Notes under the pieces: generated by a model
What the model saw: only the letters and a program-made list of their open reading frames with translations
What the model was told of the DNA's origin: nothing
Databases searched by the model: none
Part shown: positions 33,880 through 44,429 of the stretch, piece after piece
Numbering within the stretch: the first letter of the stretch is position 1
Layout: the number at the start of each line of letters is the position of its first letter
Program-made: the position numbers and the translations under genes
Assembly: GCA_022605405.1 (NCBI GenBank)
Contig: JABYQQ010000004.1
Location: 992,001-1,056,000 of the forward strand
Source: Earliella scabrosa
Taxonomy: Eukaryota > Basidiomycota > Agaricomycetes > Polyporales > Polyporaceae
Reading direction: 5' to 3'
DNA: 64,000 bases

Positions 33880-34433
33880 CGCCATCCGAGTTGGACCGTC
33901 GGATATTTTGAAACTGACTCGGCTTAGCTTGTTAGGTCGCTTCCGAATGCTGCGCTCCTCCTTCCATCCGGATTGTGATCAAGGCTGGTGCAGCTACATC
34001 CGACCAATAATTTCAGCGCTTCTAGCTTCTGAACGGGACGGACTGAATCCAAATGGCCATCCGAGTTCAATTGTCGGATGTGTCGAAGGTCCCAGACTTC
34101 ATCATCACCCGGGACTGCCTGAAAGGTAGATGATCCGATATCCTACACTGTCGGTTCTCCGGCTTGACTGTGATCGAGTGCGAACTGCATCGACCCACTT
34201 AGAAGTTCCGGAGCTCCCGCAGTGGGAGCCGACTGTACTCTACGCTTCTGCCTACGCCAACTCCGACTTGCTTGCGCAGAGTCTCGCATCCGCTCAACAT
34301 GCCACAGCCGACGGCCAAAAGGTATATAAACCCCTGGCGTGTCGCTGCAATTCCTCACTTAACTCATCTGCTCATCTCCACCAAGCTGTCTGAACAACCC
34401 CAACTCAGTCACGCCCTTCACCAACCAATCACC
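33880..34433 (+). repeat. duplicated promoter block of PSA-3
   Basis: Nearly collinear with 28363-28915 and, in reverse, with 23975-24480. Shared landmarks are GGATTGTGATCAAGGCTGGT, AGCTACATCCGAC, and the TATA region. The block ends just before the start codon. Confidence 0.75.
34323..34330 (+). promoter_or_regulatory. TATA box of PSA-3
   Basis: TATATAAA about 104 nt upstream of the start codon, in context ACGGCCAAAAGGTATATAAA. Confidence 0.75.
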
Positions 34434-35616
34434 ATGATCAGCACCAAGTTCTCTACCCTTGCTGTCTTTGTCCTCGCTGCGTGCGCTGGCGTCGCAGCTC
34501 GCCCTCTTCCGCAGGAGCTCAGTACGTATCTTCTACCAACTTCACCACGAGCGTAACCTGACTTGCATGACATCAGCCGTGACTTTGCCTCCATCCAATG
34601 TCGTCGGTGCTGTGCCCACGCCTGGGCCGGTCATCAGCATTCCGTCCCAACTACCGAACATCAGCATTCCTTCTGCTGTGCCGACCATACCGTCTGCGAG
34701 CATCCCCGCCGTCCCGTCGGCGAACATCCCTGCGCTTCCTTCAGCGGATATTTCCTCCGTACTGGCAATCCCGTCGGCCATCCTCCATGTCCCGACTGCC
34801 AGCACTTCGGCGACGCCCAACACCACTACTCCCGCTGCCCCCAGCCTGAGCCCGCCGGCTCTGCCTAGCGTCAGCGCACCTGCTCTACTCAATGGACCTT
34901 CGATGCCGGCCGTGACCACGACGCCCACCCTGGGTACACCGTCGGCTCCTGCAGTCAGCTTGCCTTCGGCACCCGACGCGGGTCTTCCTGCTGCACCCAT
35001 TGGTGCTCCTGCAGTTCCGGAGGTTAGCGCACCTACTACTCCCGGTGTCGGTGCACCTACCACTCCCAATGCAAACATCCCCGCGAGTCTGCCCGTGCCC
35101 TCCGACTCTGCACTCCCGAGTGTCAGCGCACCCACCACTCCTAACTCCATCGCGCCCTCCGCTCCCAGCGTGAGTGTACCCTCGGCACCCAGCGCCAACC
35201 CTCCTTCTGCGCCGGTCGATGCTCCCGCTGCGCCCAGCGTGAGCCCACCTCCGACTCCCGACGTGCCCATCACCCCAAACACGCCGTCGAGTCTCCCGGT
35301 GCTCCTCGCCGTCCCCTCGAACTCGGCAGCTCCCAACATCACCGTACCCGCGGCCCCCGACGTCGGTGCACCCACCACTCCCGAGGCCAGCTCGCCGCCA
35401 GCTCCGGATGCGAGCCTCCCCTCTGCGCCTGCCGCTCCCGACGTCAGCGCACCGTCGACTCCGGACGCGCTCCCGAGCACACCATCCGCTCCCACCCCCG
35501 GTGCGCCGTCGACCCCCGAGGCCCCGGAATTGCCGACGGCTCCCTCGGTGCCGTCAATTCCCTCTGGGGATTCGACGCCTGATGGTCCCTCAATGCCGTC
35601 AGCTCCAGCGGCTTGA
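34434..35616 (+). CDS. PSA-3: secreted Pro/Ser/Ala-rich repeat protein
   Basis: Exon 1 from the ATG at 34434 encodes MISTKFSTLAVFVLAACAG and VAARPLPQELS. The intron joins at CTCA/CCGTGACTTTG, giving TVTLPPSNVVGAVPTPGPVI. The mature part of about 350 residues is built of degenerate units (SAPSVSVPSAPSANPPSAPV, APDVGAPTTPEASSPPAPDA) ending SAPAA. It is the longest and most intact copy and serves as the reference for reading PSA-1 and PSA-4. There is no cysteine and no known fold. The signal peptide and low complexity suggest a secreted or wall protein. It lies 475 nt before MYND-1, forming a pair that was duplicated to 42.2-44.1 kb. Confidence 0.85.
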
Positions 35617-36091
35617 GCAGTCTCTGGTCTAGTGCGCTCGATTTTGGATTTCGACTACATACTCGATCCTGGCGATCCGTTGTAACTTTGTCCTCTTTTG
35701 ATACTTTTCGCGTCAATACACTCAGCGGTTCAGGTACCCTCCTTAACCCCTCCCACTTGGTCACGCCGTGAAGCATGCAATGTGACGGTCTTCTGCCTCC
35801 CTTGCCTCTGCGTCCCTTGTGCTATTCACGTCCTCCCTATCAGATTCTACGGATCTTTTTGATGAGCTTATATGGTTGTCCTACATAGCTCCCTCGTGGT
35901 ATCCACGCGTTCAATCATCAGAGCACCGTGACAGCGCGCCCGATCGGAGTGGTAGCCGTGGCAGCTTCCTCGGAACCTAAACGACACAGCACGCATCCCG
36001 AGGGGTATTAATACCCGCCCAATGGCTCGCTCGCGACTTCTGGCTCAGGTTCATTCTCCTGGCCTCCCAAGTATCGTTTCGTCGAGACGGC
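35617..36091. other. intergenic between PSA-3 and MYND-1
   Basis: Contains the MYND-1 promoter. A TATTAATA-like box at about 36007 lies about 85 nt before the start. The segment is partly shared with the region preceding MYND-2. Confidence 0.5.
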
Positions 36092-36969
36092 ATGGCCAAC
36101 TCTGCAACAGTGCCGCCGCTGAATCTGAACGTGACCTCACCGCACGGAGTACTCAAGGTGTATGAGCAGTTCCCGGACCTCCCTAATCCTATCACTGCCC
36201 TTCGGTCCATCATGCTTCCGCGATGCATTGTCTGCGGCTGCCCTACCATCTTCACGTGCTCTCGATGTGCGGATGGACCTTCATACTGCCGGCCGCAGCA
36301 TTTCATAGCTGTGAGTTCCTCTGCGCCGGGTCCGAGTCGACCCGTTTATCGCTCATGAATTTGCTTGCTCAGGACTGGCCACGACATCGAAAGCATTGTA
36401 CCGGGGCGGGAGAACGCACGTGGGCGGAAGCTACTCATGAGGCGGAGAGACTGTCGGAACTGGAAGGATTACAGGCTGGGATGAGCGACGGCGTCCGGTC
36501 CACGTCGGAGCAGACGGAAGAGACGGCGTACACCGTGATCGGTCTACTAGCTCATCCAGAGATGGGTAAGTAGTGGAGAAGCGCAAGCCTGTCCACGAGC
36601 TACGCTAACCTAAGCCGTTGGCCAACAGACGTTCCTACATTTGTTGAAGTTCGCATGGTTAGGACGACAACGACGTCTCTGGCACCTGCGTTAAATGAAT
36701 ACTTCCCGGGCCCCGTCGCCCGCACTTTCATACAATTTGGGGAGGACATGAGGTTCCTCAGCAACCACCCTTTCCACATATTCTTTTGCCCCGAATCTTT
36801 CATCGCTAACAAGCATCTTAACCGAGCCGTAGCGTCACTGACCGCGGACATAGAACCGGAACCACGGAAGTGGCCGGGATTGGTTCTCATCCTCAAGTTG
36901 GCGGTCCATGGATGCTGGGACTACGTGAATTTCGCGGAGGACGACATCAGGGAACTGGCCAGGAGATGA
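36092..36969 (+). CDS. MYND-1: MYND zinc-finger protein
   Basis: Starts at the ATG at 36092. Exon 1 gives MANSATVPPLNLNVTSPHGV, TALRSIMLPRCIVCGCPTIF, and TCSRCADGPSYCRPQHFIA. An intron begins GTGAGT, and the next exon starts DWPRHRKHC. This is the MYND array C-x2-C...C-x2-C...YC...H...H-x3-C with the intron inside the domain. A middle exon carries an acidic/Glu-rich helix. The last exon gives VPTFVEVRMVRTT, ARTFIQFGEDMRFLSNHPFH, IFFCPESFIANKHLNRAVAS and EPRKWPGLVLILKLA, ending at 36969. MYND fingers mediate protein-protein contacts. No SET domain is seen. It pairs with MYND-2 (43174-44093) at about 80-85% identity by eye. The C-terminus is shorter than MYND-2's. Confidence 0.85.
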
Positions 36970-37736
36970 ACATAAGTGTACATCAACATCTGCATTGCAT
37001 CAAGTCCATCAGTATTCAACACCAGGTAAAGGCAGACGATCGAGGACCCTCTGGCCCGCTCACCAGTGTTCGGCTCCCGGCGCGCGGATGTACAGTAGTG
37101 ATCTGGCGCACGCGAGCATATGACCAGGTCAGAACAGGTCCTGCGTGCGAGATGATCGGGCATGTGCATGAGTGAACGGGGTGCACGGGCGTGCAGTCCA
37201 TACGTGGTCTTGACACCGCCCTGGCATGACCATGTATGCGCATTGGTATTCATGGCGGCGGGTGCAACCGAACAGCGGTGAGCAGCGTTTGCGGGGGAGA
37301 TGAGCATAAGTGCTCGTCGGCCAGGGCGTAATGGGCACTTTGGGATATTGGTGGGTGGCTGGGGCACTCGGCTAGTTGCGCGTAGCACAAAATACATTAG
37401 TTTTATTCGTATACTATGTAGTGGTACACATATAGCTACAAAGCGTGCGAGGACTAGTGTGCACACGCGCGAGGCGCGCGGGCGGCGAAAGTCAGTGCGG
37501 ATGCGAAGCACGGCCGAGTACCAGACACAGCAGGCGAACGGGAGAGCAGCGAGGCTGAGCGAGCAGGCGCGGGGCAGCAAGAGAGCCAACGAGACAGAGC
37601 GACGGTAGGCGAGACAGAGATGAGTGAGCGCGAGAGCAGAGACGAGCGAGGCGAAAGAACGCACAGTACGACAAGAAGAGAGCGCGGGCGAGTGCGTGAT
37701 GGCTCGTCGAGCATACCCGAGGCGCTTCACTCGTCG
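36970..37736. other. intergenic, about 770 nt
   Basis: Long plus- and minus-strand frames around 37450-37730 are Arg/Ser-rich shadows without motifs. The right end may hold the 3' UTR of the next gene. Confidence 0.4.
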
Positions 37737-38300
37737 CCGGACTCCTCGCCCTCCTCCTCCTCCTCATCCTCTGGCCCGGCCGGTTCCTCATCTTGCTCCT
37801 CGTCGTTGGGGCGGGGGTGTCAGGGAAATGACGGCGGACCCGAGGATCTGGTTGCAAAGATGGAAGTTCGTCAGGGCGGCGTAAAAGCAAGTCGCGGTCC
37901 ACTCACGAGGTCTACGCCTCAATCGGTGCCGTACTCCTGAGAGGTTGAAACTTGTTGAGAAGCCGCATCGGCGTGACATGCTGACCGATGCTGCGCCGTC
38001 CCTGGTTCGTCCTGTCAGCGACATTCGGGTCCGTGAACTTCACGAGCACGCGGGGCTTGATATGGTCAAGGTCGTCGGTGCGAGTACGCTTTGACACGAT
38101 CGTGAACCACTAGTGTGATGAGCACGTCGTTCACAGAGGGAGGCGGAGGTACTCACAAACATGACGAGGTGGTCGATGAGATCCGCTCTGTCGGCAAGGT
38201 AGTCGACGTGCTCCGAGAGGAGAGGAGCGTGCTCGAGGAAAATGGGAAAAGAGTCGTAGCTTCGATATCCTTGTCGTACATCGTCGCCCTCCTGGTGCAT
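37737..38300 (-). CDS. unrecognised conserved-looking protein
   Basis: The ATG at 38300 opens an exon reading MHQEGDDVRQGYRSYDSFPI, FLEHAPLLSEHVDYLADRAD and LIDHLVMF, ending at donor GTGAGT. The next exon reads WFTIVSKRTRTDDLDHIKPR, VLVKFTDPNVADRTNQGRRS and IGQHVTPMRLLNKFQPLR. The frame, charge balance and splice signals look like real protein, but I do not recognise the family. The 3' end is unsure: reading through stops at 37912 (STAPIEA), while a splice from GTACGG could reach an acidic tail (EEPAGPEDEEEEEGEESGDE) that stops at 37737. A 5' non-coding exon ending at GTAAGT near 38490 and a promoter with CTTATAAGG at about 38790 fit this direction. Confidence 0.45.
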
Positions 38301-39253
38301 GAAAGGTCAGTAAATAGCGCATATATGCAGATGGGTGCATGTATGCGCACCGATATTGACGTTCCTCGTCCTGCTCCTAAGTTGCGAGCAGCTCCACAGA
38401 ACCTTGGGCCACCCTTCTTGACCCTAATGACAGCACTAGGCGTAGCATATAGTCACCACTATATGCGGCAGATGCTGACTTACCTATCCTTCACGTCCAG
38501 CTCTTCAATCGTCGACGACTGTCTTCCTCAAGCGGCTGCTACGGTGCGGGTGGAGGTGGCGGCGGCGGAGGCGGCGGGAGTAGCAGGGCAGCAGGGGCTG
38601 TCTCGCTGCTGGTTGTTAAAAACGACGTACGAGCTTATTCTTAGTCTTCGTCTACAATATAGCTCTAGAATATAGCGGAGGGAGGGAGAAGCGAGAGGCG
38701 TCGACTGCCGGGGAAGGTGGTGAGTAATGAGGGGGTATGGTGGTGGGTAGAGGGAGAGATGGAGGAGAGCGGGACGACGAAGGTAGGGCCCTTATAAGGC
38801 GGGCGGGCCCGGCGTCCCGAAACCTTGAAGTCGAGAGGAGGGGAGAGATCTGGGCAGTCAGCGAGACGAGTACTGAGACTGAGTGCGCGCAGGCGCCTCG
38901 ACAAAACGGCGCGATGCGACGATCACGTGATTGTTGTGCAACGCGACCGAGGCCCGATGGCACCACCCACAGGACTCAGCAGCACTCCCGCCATCGTCCC
39001 CGCTTTGCTGCCTTGCTCGAGTCGCCCCCTTCGCTTCATCCCTTCGCCTTTCCCCCTCCCTATTGTTGAAAACTACTCACTCAAGTGTCAGACGGAAGGC
39101 GCGATGTTGAAGAACACGATGGCGGCAGCAAGCAAGTGGGCCATCGCGATTCGTCACCAGTGCGGGCCGGAAGCGTGGGCGCAAGCAATACAACCTTGAA
39201 TGTGCATCACACAAACGGGCACGCATGGAGGGGGCTAGATAAAGGTATTATTA
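38301..39253. other. upstream region of the 37.7-38.3 kb gene
   Basis: Probably 5' non-coding exon, intron and promoter. Nothing else recognised. Confidence 0.4.
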
Positions 39254-39854
39254 TTGCTGTTGGTGCTCTCGGCATTCGAACTCACCGCATATATGCAGTG
39301 TTCTGGCGCAACGACCCGTGCAATGTCACCTCCCTGGTTTCTATCACCTCCTCCTCCCTCACCTCCACCACCGACAGAGTCTCCGCTTCCTCGACTTGCT
39401 CGGGGTGCTAGATCTGCTTTCGAAGCGGATATGAAGACTCCCTACTCTCCGGACGAAGCACGTGGCGTCTCAGACCTCGTCTGGGTCTATGACTCATATC
39501 TCGGCTACCTCTCGTGTGTGATGTCCGCTAACACTCTCCACAGGTTCGCGGATCGCGATATGCTCATGCGATACCACGGCGGGGGTATTGGCCATCGTGA
39601 ACAAGGAGTCAACGTCAACGCGTCACGCAAGCACGGTCTTCGCGACGGCGACGCGGCTCTCGCGCCCCACCCGGTCCCTCCTGCTGGCGACAAGCCTCGG
39701 ATGGTTGTGGCCGACCCGAGGCTGGGGCGATCGGCGCCTAGAAGAAGACAGCGAGAGGGAGGCTGACGACGACCCCGACGCAGGGGCGTGGAATGAAGGA
39801 GCCGCGGATGAGAACTCACAGGAGTATGACCCGGACGACGTGGATTACGAGTGA
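39254..39854 (+). other. possible gene or relic with RDMLMRYHGGGIGH motif and acidic tail
   Basis: A frame from 39254 gives a Pro-rich start, then a segment resembling a motif often seen in agaricomycete unknown genes (FADRDMLMRYHGGGIGHRE). Past that, an alternative frame continues as EDSEREADDDPDAGAWNEG and QEYDPDDVDYE, ending at 39854. Past the stop, another frame is again acidic (DEDEDNIDD). Several frame changes are needed to stay acidic, so this looks decayed or mis-spliced rather than intact. The motif comparison is from memory and weak. Confidence 0.35.
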
Positions 39855-40107
39855 CCAGACCATGATGCTGACGAGGACGGCAATGAAGCAGATGGCTCTT
39901 GAGACTTGGGCGAGGACGATGGTAGTGACGACGAGGACTGGGACGGGGACGAGGATGGGGACCATGGACGAGGACGAGGATAACATTGATGATATATATG
40001 CTAACTGCTAGTCTATCTAATACAGTTTCCCCGCGCTGCCATGACACCCGTGAGGTCACCTTTGTAAATGGCATGTGCCCACACCTGATCACCTATGATT
40101 ACTCTTG
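39855..40107. other. intergenic left of the palindrome cluster
   Basis: No gene seen. Contains the residual acidic frame noted for the preceding element. Confidence 0.4.
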
Positions 40108-40279
40108 TCTGCTCGGACGTGAGATGGACACTGCTGACCACCGTCCATCTGCGCAGACGTACAACGTACACCATTCATCCGCGCGGATGAATGGTGTACA
40201 CGGCTGTTCATCCTGCCGCGCGACCGGACATACCTGCCGAGGTATGTCCACCGTCCGTTCCGTCCGTTCACGAATGAAC
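40108..40279. repeat. cluster of palindromes (34-bp perfect palindrome plus hairpins)
   Basis: A perfect 34-bp palindrome at 40166-40199 has left half GTACACCATTCATCCGC. A 10-bp stem at 40226-40235/40240-40249 (GGACATACCT) has loop GCCG. A 5-bp stem at 40266-40270/40275-40279 (GTTCA) has loop CGAA. The cluster also includes the 10-bp palindrome TCTGCGCAGA near 40149. The right edge falls exactly at the breakpoint with the MYND relic. Confidence 0.7.
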
Positions 40280-40600
40280 AGGAGGACGCCAATTCCCTGA
40301 TGGATGTACGGGATGTCAGAGAGTATTTCGCGTTGTTCCGTTAGTTCGAATTTGCACTCCGAGTTCTGGTATCGTCTATGTCGCCCACTGGCTAGTTGAC
40401 TACTGTAGACCGCGATGTAGCAACGCACATCCTGTGTGTACGCGCACCCATTTGCGGGGGCGAAGAGTGCGCGTGGCGCCACTTTTATCGGCAGAGGTCT
40501 GCCACAGGCCGCGAGTTCAAGGGTTCGCCGGGCTGTTATCATGATCATGGTGCCGTAGTGAACGCTTGGTGGCCGGGGTACAAAGAGTACCAAAGGTGAG
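40280..40600. pseudogene. truncated relic: 3' end of a MYND gene plus 5' end of a family-X gene
   Basis: At 40280-40343 the plus strand ends a reading frame with VRDVREYFALFR and TAG, matching the last codons of MYND-2 (EYFAFFR). Downstream sequence also aligns with the MYND-2 3' flank. At about 40430-40530 the minus strand reads LPIKVAPRALFAPANGCAYT, the start of family X. Only these two ends remain, so the rest of both genes is missing. Confidence 0.75.
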
Positions 40601-41061
40601 CAAGCAACCTACTCAGGCAAGACTGGAGTTGTTGAAGATGGACCGAGCGATAGTTTCGGACATCGTGTAGTACGTGACTCACGCCGCATGAGATCGCCAA
40701 ATAGACGCCGTTTCCCGAACGAAAAGAAAGTGCCACAAGACCTTCTCCGCGTCATTCTTCTCGTCATCACTAGATTCAGGAAGGCTCTCAACCCCATGAA
40801 CGCCACGCCCGACGGTCACATCGTCGCCTCTGTGCACCATGTTGTTGTAGAATATATGCTGGATTGTAAAGACACGGCGATTGATGCAAGTTTCAAGAAC
40901 AACATGCATAACGAGGACAAAGCGCAGAATTGATAAACGACTGGGAAATGATACAATCTGTAGCTGGCATCCTCCTACCCAGTAGCGACGCATAGGGCAT
41001 GAGCAAGTGTGCGAGACCAAACGAACTAGATGAGTGAACAGTCAAGATGACCAAACGATCA
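40601..41061. other. intergenic downstream of the relic
   Basis: Nothing recognised. The right end is the 3' flank of X1. Confidence 0.4.
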
Positions 41062-41862
41062 TCATGCCACCGGAGCCGTCTTGCGGATGCATCCTGCTGG
41101 GGTCTTCTTCGTGCCCTGCGTCTTCTTGGCTGTTCGATTGTGTCAGTACGTGTTCATTGTGATGGGCTCAAAGGCGCTTACCCTTTGGCGGCGCACGGTA
41201 CCACTGCCAGTAAACACCGTCCAAGTACCACATTGGGTCCTCGTTCGGGGCAAAGAGCGCTTGTAGCTTCGCGATGTGCTCCTCCGCAAGTAGACCCACA
41301 TAGTTTGAGCCAATCGTCAAGCCAGGTTCGAGCTCGCCGTCTTTGTCGGGAAGTGGCTTGATATCGATACACTTCTCCGTCTTCCAGTCCAAACCCAGAT
41401 ACGCAGTTATAGCTATGATGATGTCGAGCCCATAGAGGGTATCCGCGATGTTGTCGTTGACGTGTTCAAAGGACTCCTCTGTGAGATCCAACAGATCGTC
41501 ATCATCCAACCCTAGAGTTGGAGGGCCGTGGCGGCGCTTGATAGCGGAAGGGAAGCAATCGCGAATAACGCTCATGAGCCTTTCATGACCAAGTCTCCAG
41601 CCGTACCTCAGGATAGGTGGTCTGAGGGTCGAGGTCGAGGTGGGAATAAGATAGGAAATGGGGAGCTCCGGCCCATTGAATGGCTGCTGTGAGAAGACAC
41701 GTTTTCTGTCCTGTAATGCAGAAATGAGCGAACGCTGATGAAGTTGACGGGGAATGAAGTGGGTGTTCATGATGTACACACCTCTTCTGTATACACGCAA
41801 CCATCTGCCGGGGCGAAGAGCGCGCGTGGGGCCACTTTGATCGGGCGATGTTGGTTTGCCAT
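41062..41862 (-). CDS. family X, copy X1 (unrecognised)
   Basis: Exon 1 (41862-41782) reads MANQHRPIKVAPRALFAPAD and GCVYTEE. After a GTGTGT intron exon 2 continues DRKRVFSQQPFNGPELPISY, PPILRYGWRLGHERLMSVIR, LGLDDDDLLDLTEESFEHV, NDNIADTLYGLDIIIAITAY and WYRAPPK. A short last exon gives AKKTQGTKKTPAGC and stops at 41062. A first hydrophilic segment is followed by an alpha/beta-like body with conserved YVG and WYLDGVYWQWY patterns. I recognise no known domain. It lies in opposite orientation to the PSA/MYND genes. Confidence 0.75.
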
Positions 41863-42259
41863 GACGGGAGTGCCAGTTATGATTGTCGGACCGAGCGAGC
41901 AGGGACAGTAGAACGCAGACAGGCGGAGTGGTCGTGATCAGGGGATGTGGTTGGAATCAAGTTCGTCATATGCAGGCACCTTTCCTATCGTGGCCGGAGA
42001 CTAAAAAGGGTGAGCGTCAAGGCTATTGGCTTCTGATCCTAACAAGCACAAACAACGCTATGTCATACCAACTCCAACGTTCAACCGGACGCTTGAGTTG
42101 GCTCACTCGGCGCGGCTTGTTGATCAAGTGCTGATGGCACTCGTCGTCCGCGGACTACAATCAAGACTGCATAATGGGTGTCTATCTCATAATTCTTCCC
42201 AGTGCTTCTAGGTTCCGAACGCCGAGAACTTTGGTCAGTAGATTCCCTGAACTCAAACC
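41863..42259. other. intergenic, decayed PSA promoter block
   Basis: Carries the outermost promoter-block piece (GGTGAGCGTCAAGGCTATTG at about 42011-42030) and pieces of the shared upstream segment, but no TATATAAA was found before the PSA-4 relic. Confidence 0.5.
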
Positions 42260-42940
42260 GGGCCAGTCCGAGCCCTGCCACTGTCGTCTCCACCTTCGTC
42301 ATCTTTGTCTTCCCTGCATGCGCTGGCGTCGCGACTCGCCCTCTTTTACAGGAGCTCAGTGAGTACCCTACTATGCTTGCCTGCTCCACTACGAACTCAA
42401 CCTGCCAGTGACCTGGACATGATCTCAGCTGTGACTTTGGCACCACCCAGTGTCGTCGGTGCTATACCCCTGCCGGGGTCGGTCTTCAGCACTCCGTCGT
42501 AATTGCAGAACATGAGTATTCGATATGCTGCTCTGACATTGCCATATCCCGCTAACGCCGCTATTCCCTCAGCGGGAATCATTCGTATTAGCGATCCCGT
42601 CGGCCGTCACTCAAGTCCCGACTACCAGCACTCCTTTGACGTCTGACACTACAGCGCCCACTGTACGCGCGCCGGCTCGCCCTAGTGGTGCGCCCTCTGT
42701 ACCCATTAGCCCGCCGTCCGGTCCTGGCGTCAACGCCCCTGCCATCTTCGACGTCAGTGAGCTTTCGGCGCCGGCCGTGACTGCGACACCCTCGACACCC
42801 CGCCTGGTTGCACCGTTGCCTTCTTTTGTGAGTTCGCCTTCGGCACCTAGTGCGCAAGTCTTCCTGCTGCCCATTGACAACTTCCCTATCAGATCCTCCA
42901 GAGCTCACCCGAGTTACGCACCAACACACGAAGTCTAGAA
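42260..42940 (+). pseudogene. PSA-4: decayed secreted Pro/Ser/Ala-rich repeat gene
   Basis: The sequence around 42282-42358 reads STFVIFVFPACAGVATRPLL then QELS, a drifted copy of the PSA signal peptide, but the ATG codon is absent. After the intron-equivalent region the frame begins VTLAPPSVVGAIPLPGS and soon hits a TAA (in the stretch ACTCCGTCGTAATTGCAG, about 42493-42510). Further PSA-like codons continue in another frame (SAPSVPISPPSGPGVNAPAI) to about 42920. Loss of the start, at least one stop and a missing TATA box mark it as a pseudogene. It sits before MYND-2, mirroring PSA-3 before MYND-1. Confidence 0.8.
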
Positions 42941-43173
42941 CGTCAATATCGTATGCTTCTGGCGAGCTTATACGCATGTACTATCTCCCTCAGGCCTCAT
43001 GGTATACACGCGTTCAATCATCAGGGCACGGCGGAGCGCCCGATCAGAGTGCCAGCCGTGGCATGTTCCTCGGAACCTAAAACACGAAAGGGTATAAATA
43101 TTCGCGCAGTCGTATCTGGCTCCTATATATCGTCCCAAGTATCATTCCTACAAGCACGCAGGACTCGGACAAG
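42941..43173. other. intergenic, upstream of MYND-2
   Basis: Shared in part with the region upstream of MYND-1, including GGGCACGGCGGAGCGCCCGAT-like sequence. A TATAAATA box lies near 43091, about 80 nt before the start. Confidence 0.55.
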
Positions 43174-44093
43174 AATGACCACCACCCCCACCGCCGCGGT
43201 CGATGGGACAGCAGACTCAGTCCCGCTGAATCTGAATCTGACCTCACCGCACGGAGTACTGGAGGCGTATAAACAGTTCCCAGACCTCCCTAATCCTATT
43301 ACTGCCCTACGGTCCATCGTGCTTCCGCGATGCATTGTCTGCGGCTCCCCTACCATCTTCACGTGCTCTCGATGTGCGGATGGACCTTCATACTGCAAGC
43401 CGCAGCATTTCATAGCTGTGAGTTCCTGGACCGACTTGAACCGTTCGAATTTATCGTTCACATCACATGCATGTGGCACCTCCTCAGGACTGGCCGCGAC
43501 ATCGAGAGCTTTGTCCCAGAGCGGCACAGCGTACCTGGAATGAAGCAATACAAGAGGCGGAGATGTTGTTGGAGCTGGCAAAATTGAAGGCCGAGATAAG
43601 CGACGGTGTCACCCAATCCACGTCGAAGCAGGCGGAAGAGACAGTGTACACCGTAGTAGGACTACTAGCTCATCCACAGATGGGTAAGCAGCGGAAGGGA
43701 AAGGATCCACGAGCTACCTACGCTAACGGTTGGCCTACAGACGTTCCTACATATGTTGAAATCCGCATGGTCAGGACGAAAACGCATCCGGTACCTGCTT
43801 TGGAGGACTACTTTCCGCACCGCATCGCCCGAACTTTCGTACAGTTCGGGGAGGACATGAGGTTCCTGGGCAACCCGTTCCACATATTCTTTTGCCTCAA
43901 CTCATTCCTTGCTAACGAGCATCTCAACCGGGCCGTGGCATCCCTGACCGCGGACATAGAACCGGAACCACGGAAGTGGCCGGGACTGGTTCTCGTCCTC
44001 AAGCTGGCAGGGCATGGGTGCGGCGAGGACTATGTAAATTTCGCGGAGGACGATGTACTGGATGTCAGAGAGTATTTCGCGTTCTTCCGTTAG
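43174..44093 (+). CDS. MYND-2: MYND zinc-finger protein
   Basis: Starts at the ATG at 43174 (MTTTPTAAVDGTADSVPLNL). Exon 1 contains CIVCGSPTIFTCSRCADGPS and YCKPQHFIA. The next exon starts DWPRHRELC. Then come a Lys/Glu-rich helix and DVPTYVEIRMVRTK, ARTFVQFGEDMRFLGNPFHI, EPRKWPGLVLVLKLAGHGCG and DVLDVREYFAFFR. All zinc ligands (C-x2-C...C-x2-C...YC...H...H-x3-C) and both intron positions match MYND-1, but exon 1 is longer at the start. The C-terminus extends beyond that of MYND-1 and matches the relic at 40280-40343, so this copy best represents the ancestral form. Expected to bind other proteins. Partners unknown. Confidence 0.85.
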
Positions 44094-44429
44094 CTCTGAT
44101 TGATACTCGTTCTGGTATTGTCTATAGTACCACCCACTAGCTGTCGCTCTAGTCGTACTGGAATGACTACTAAAGACCACGTCACGGTGTGTGAAGAAAC
44201 TTTCACTGGTTGCCCGGTGAAAAATATATTGCAAGTGACGCCATACACACTCTGCCGCAGTCGCCAAAATGACAAGGTTTTAGGGGGATTCTCTCCCATC
44301 GGACGAGCTGGCAGAGGAACAATGCTTTGACAATATGCTTGTACAGAACATTCAAGGAATACACAACGCGACGACTCGGTGAGCAGCAAATCAGGATGAG
44401 CGAGCAGTTGTGAAGGCGGAGCATTATGA
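44094..44429. other. intergenic between MYND-2 and X2
   Basis: Convergent gap. Aligns loosely with 40345-40430, which supports the relic being a shortened version of this arrangement. No gene seen. Confidence 0.5.
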
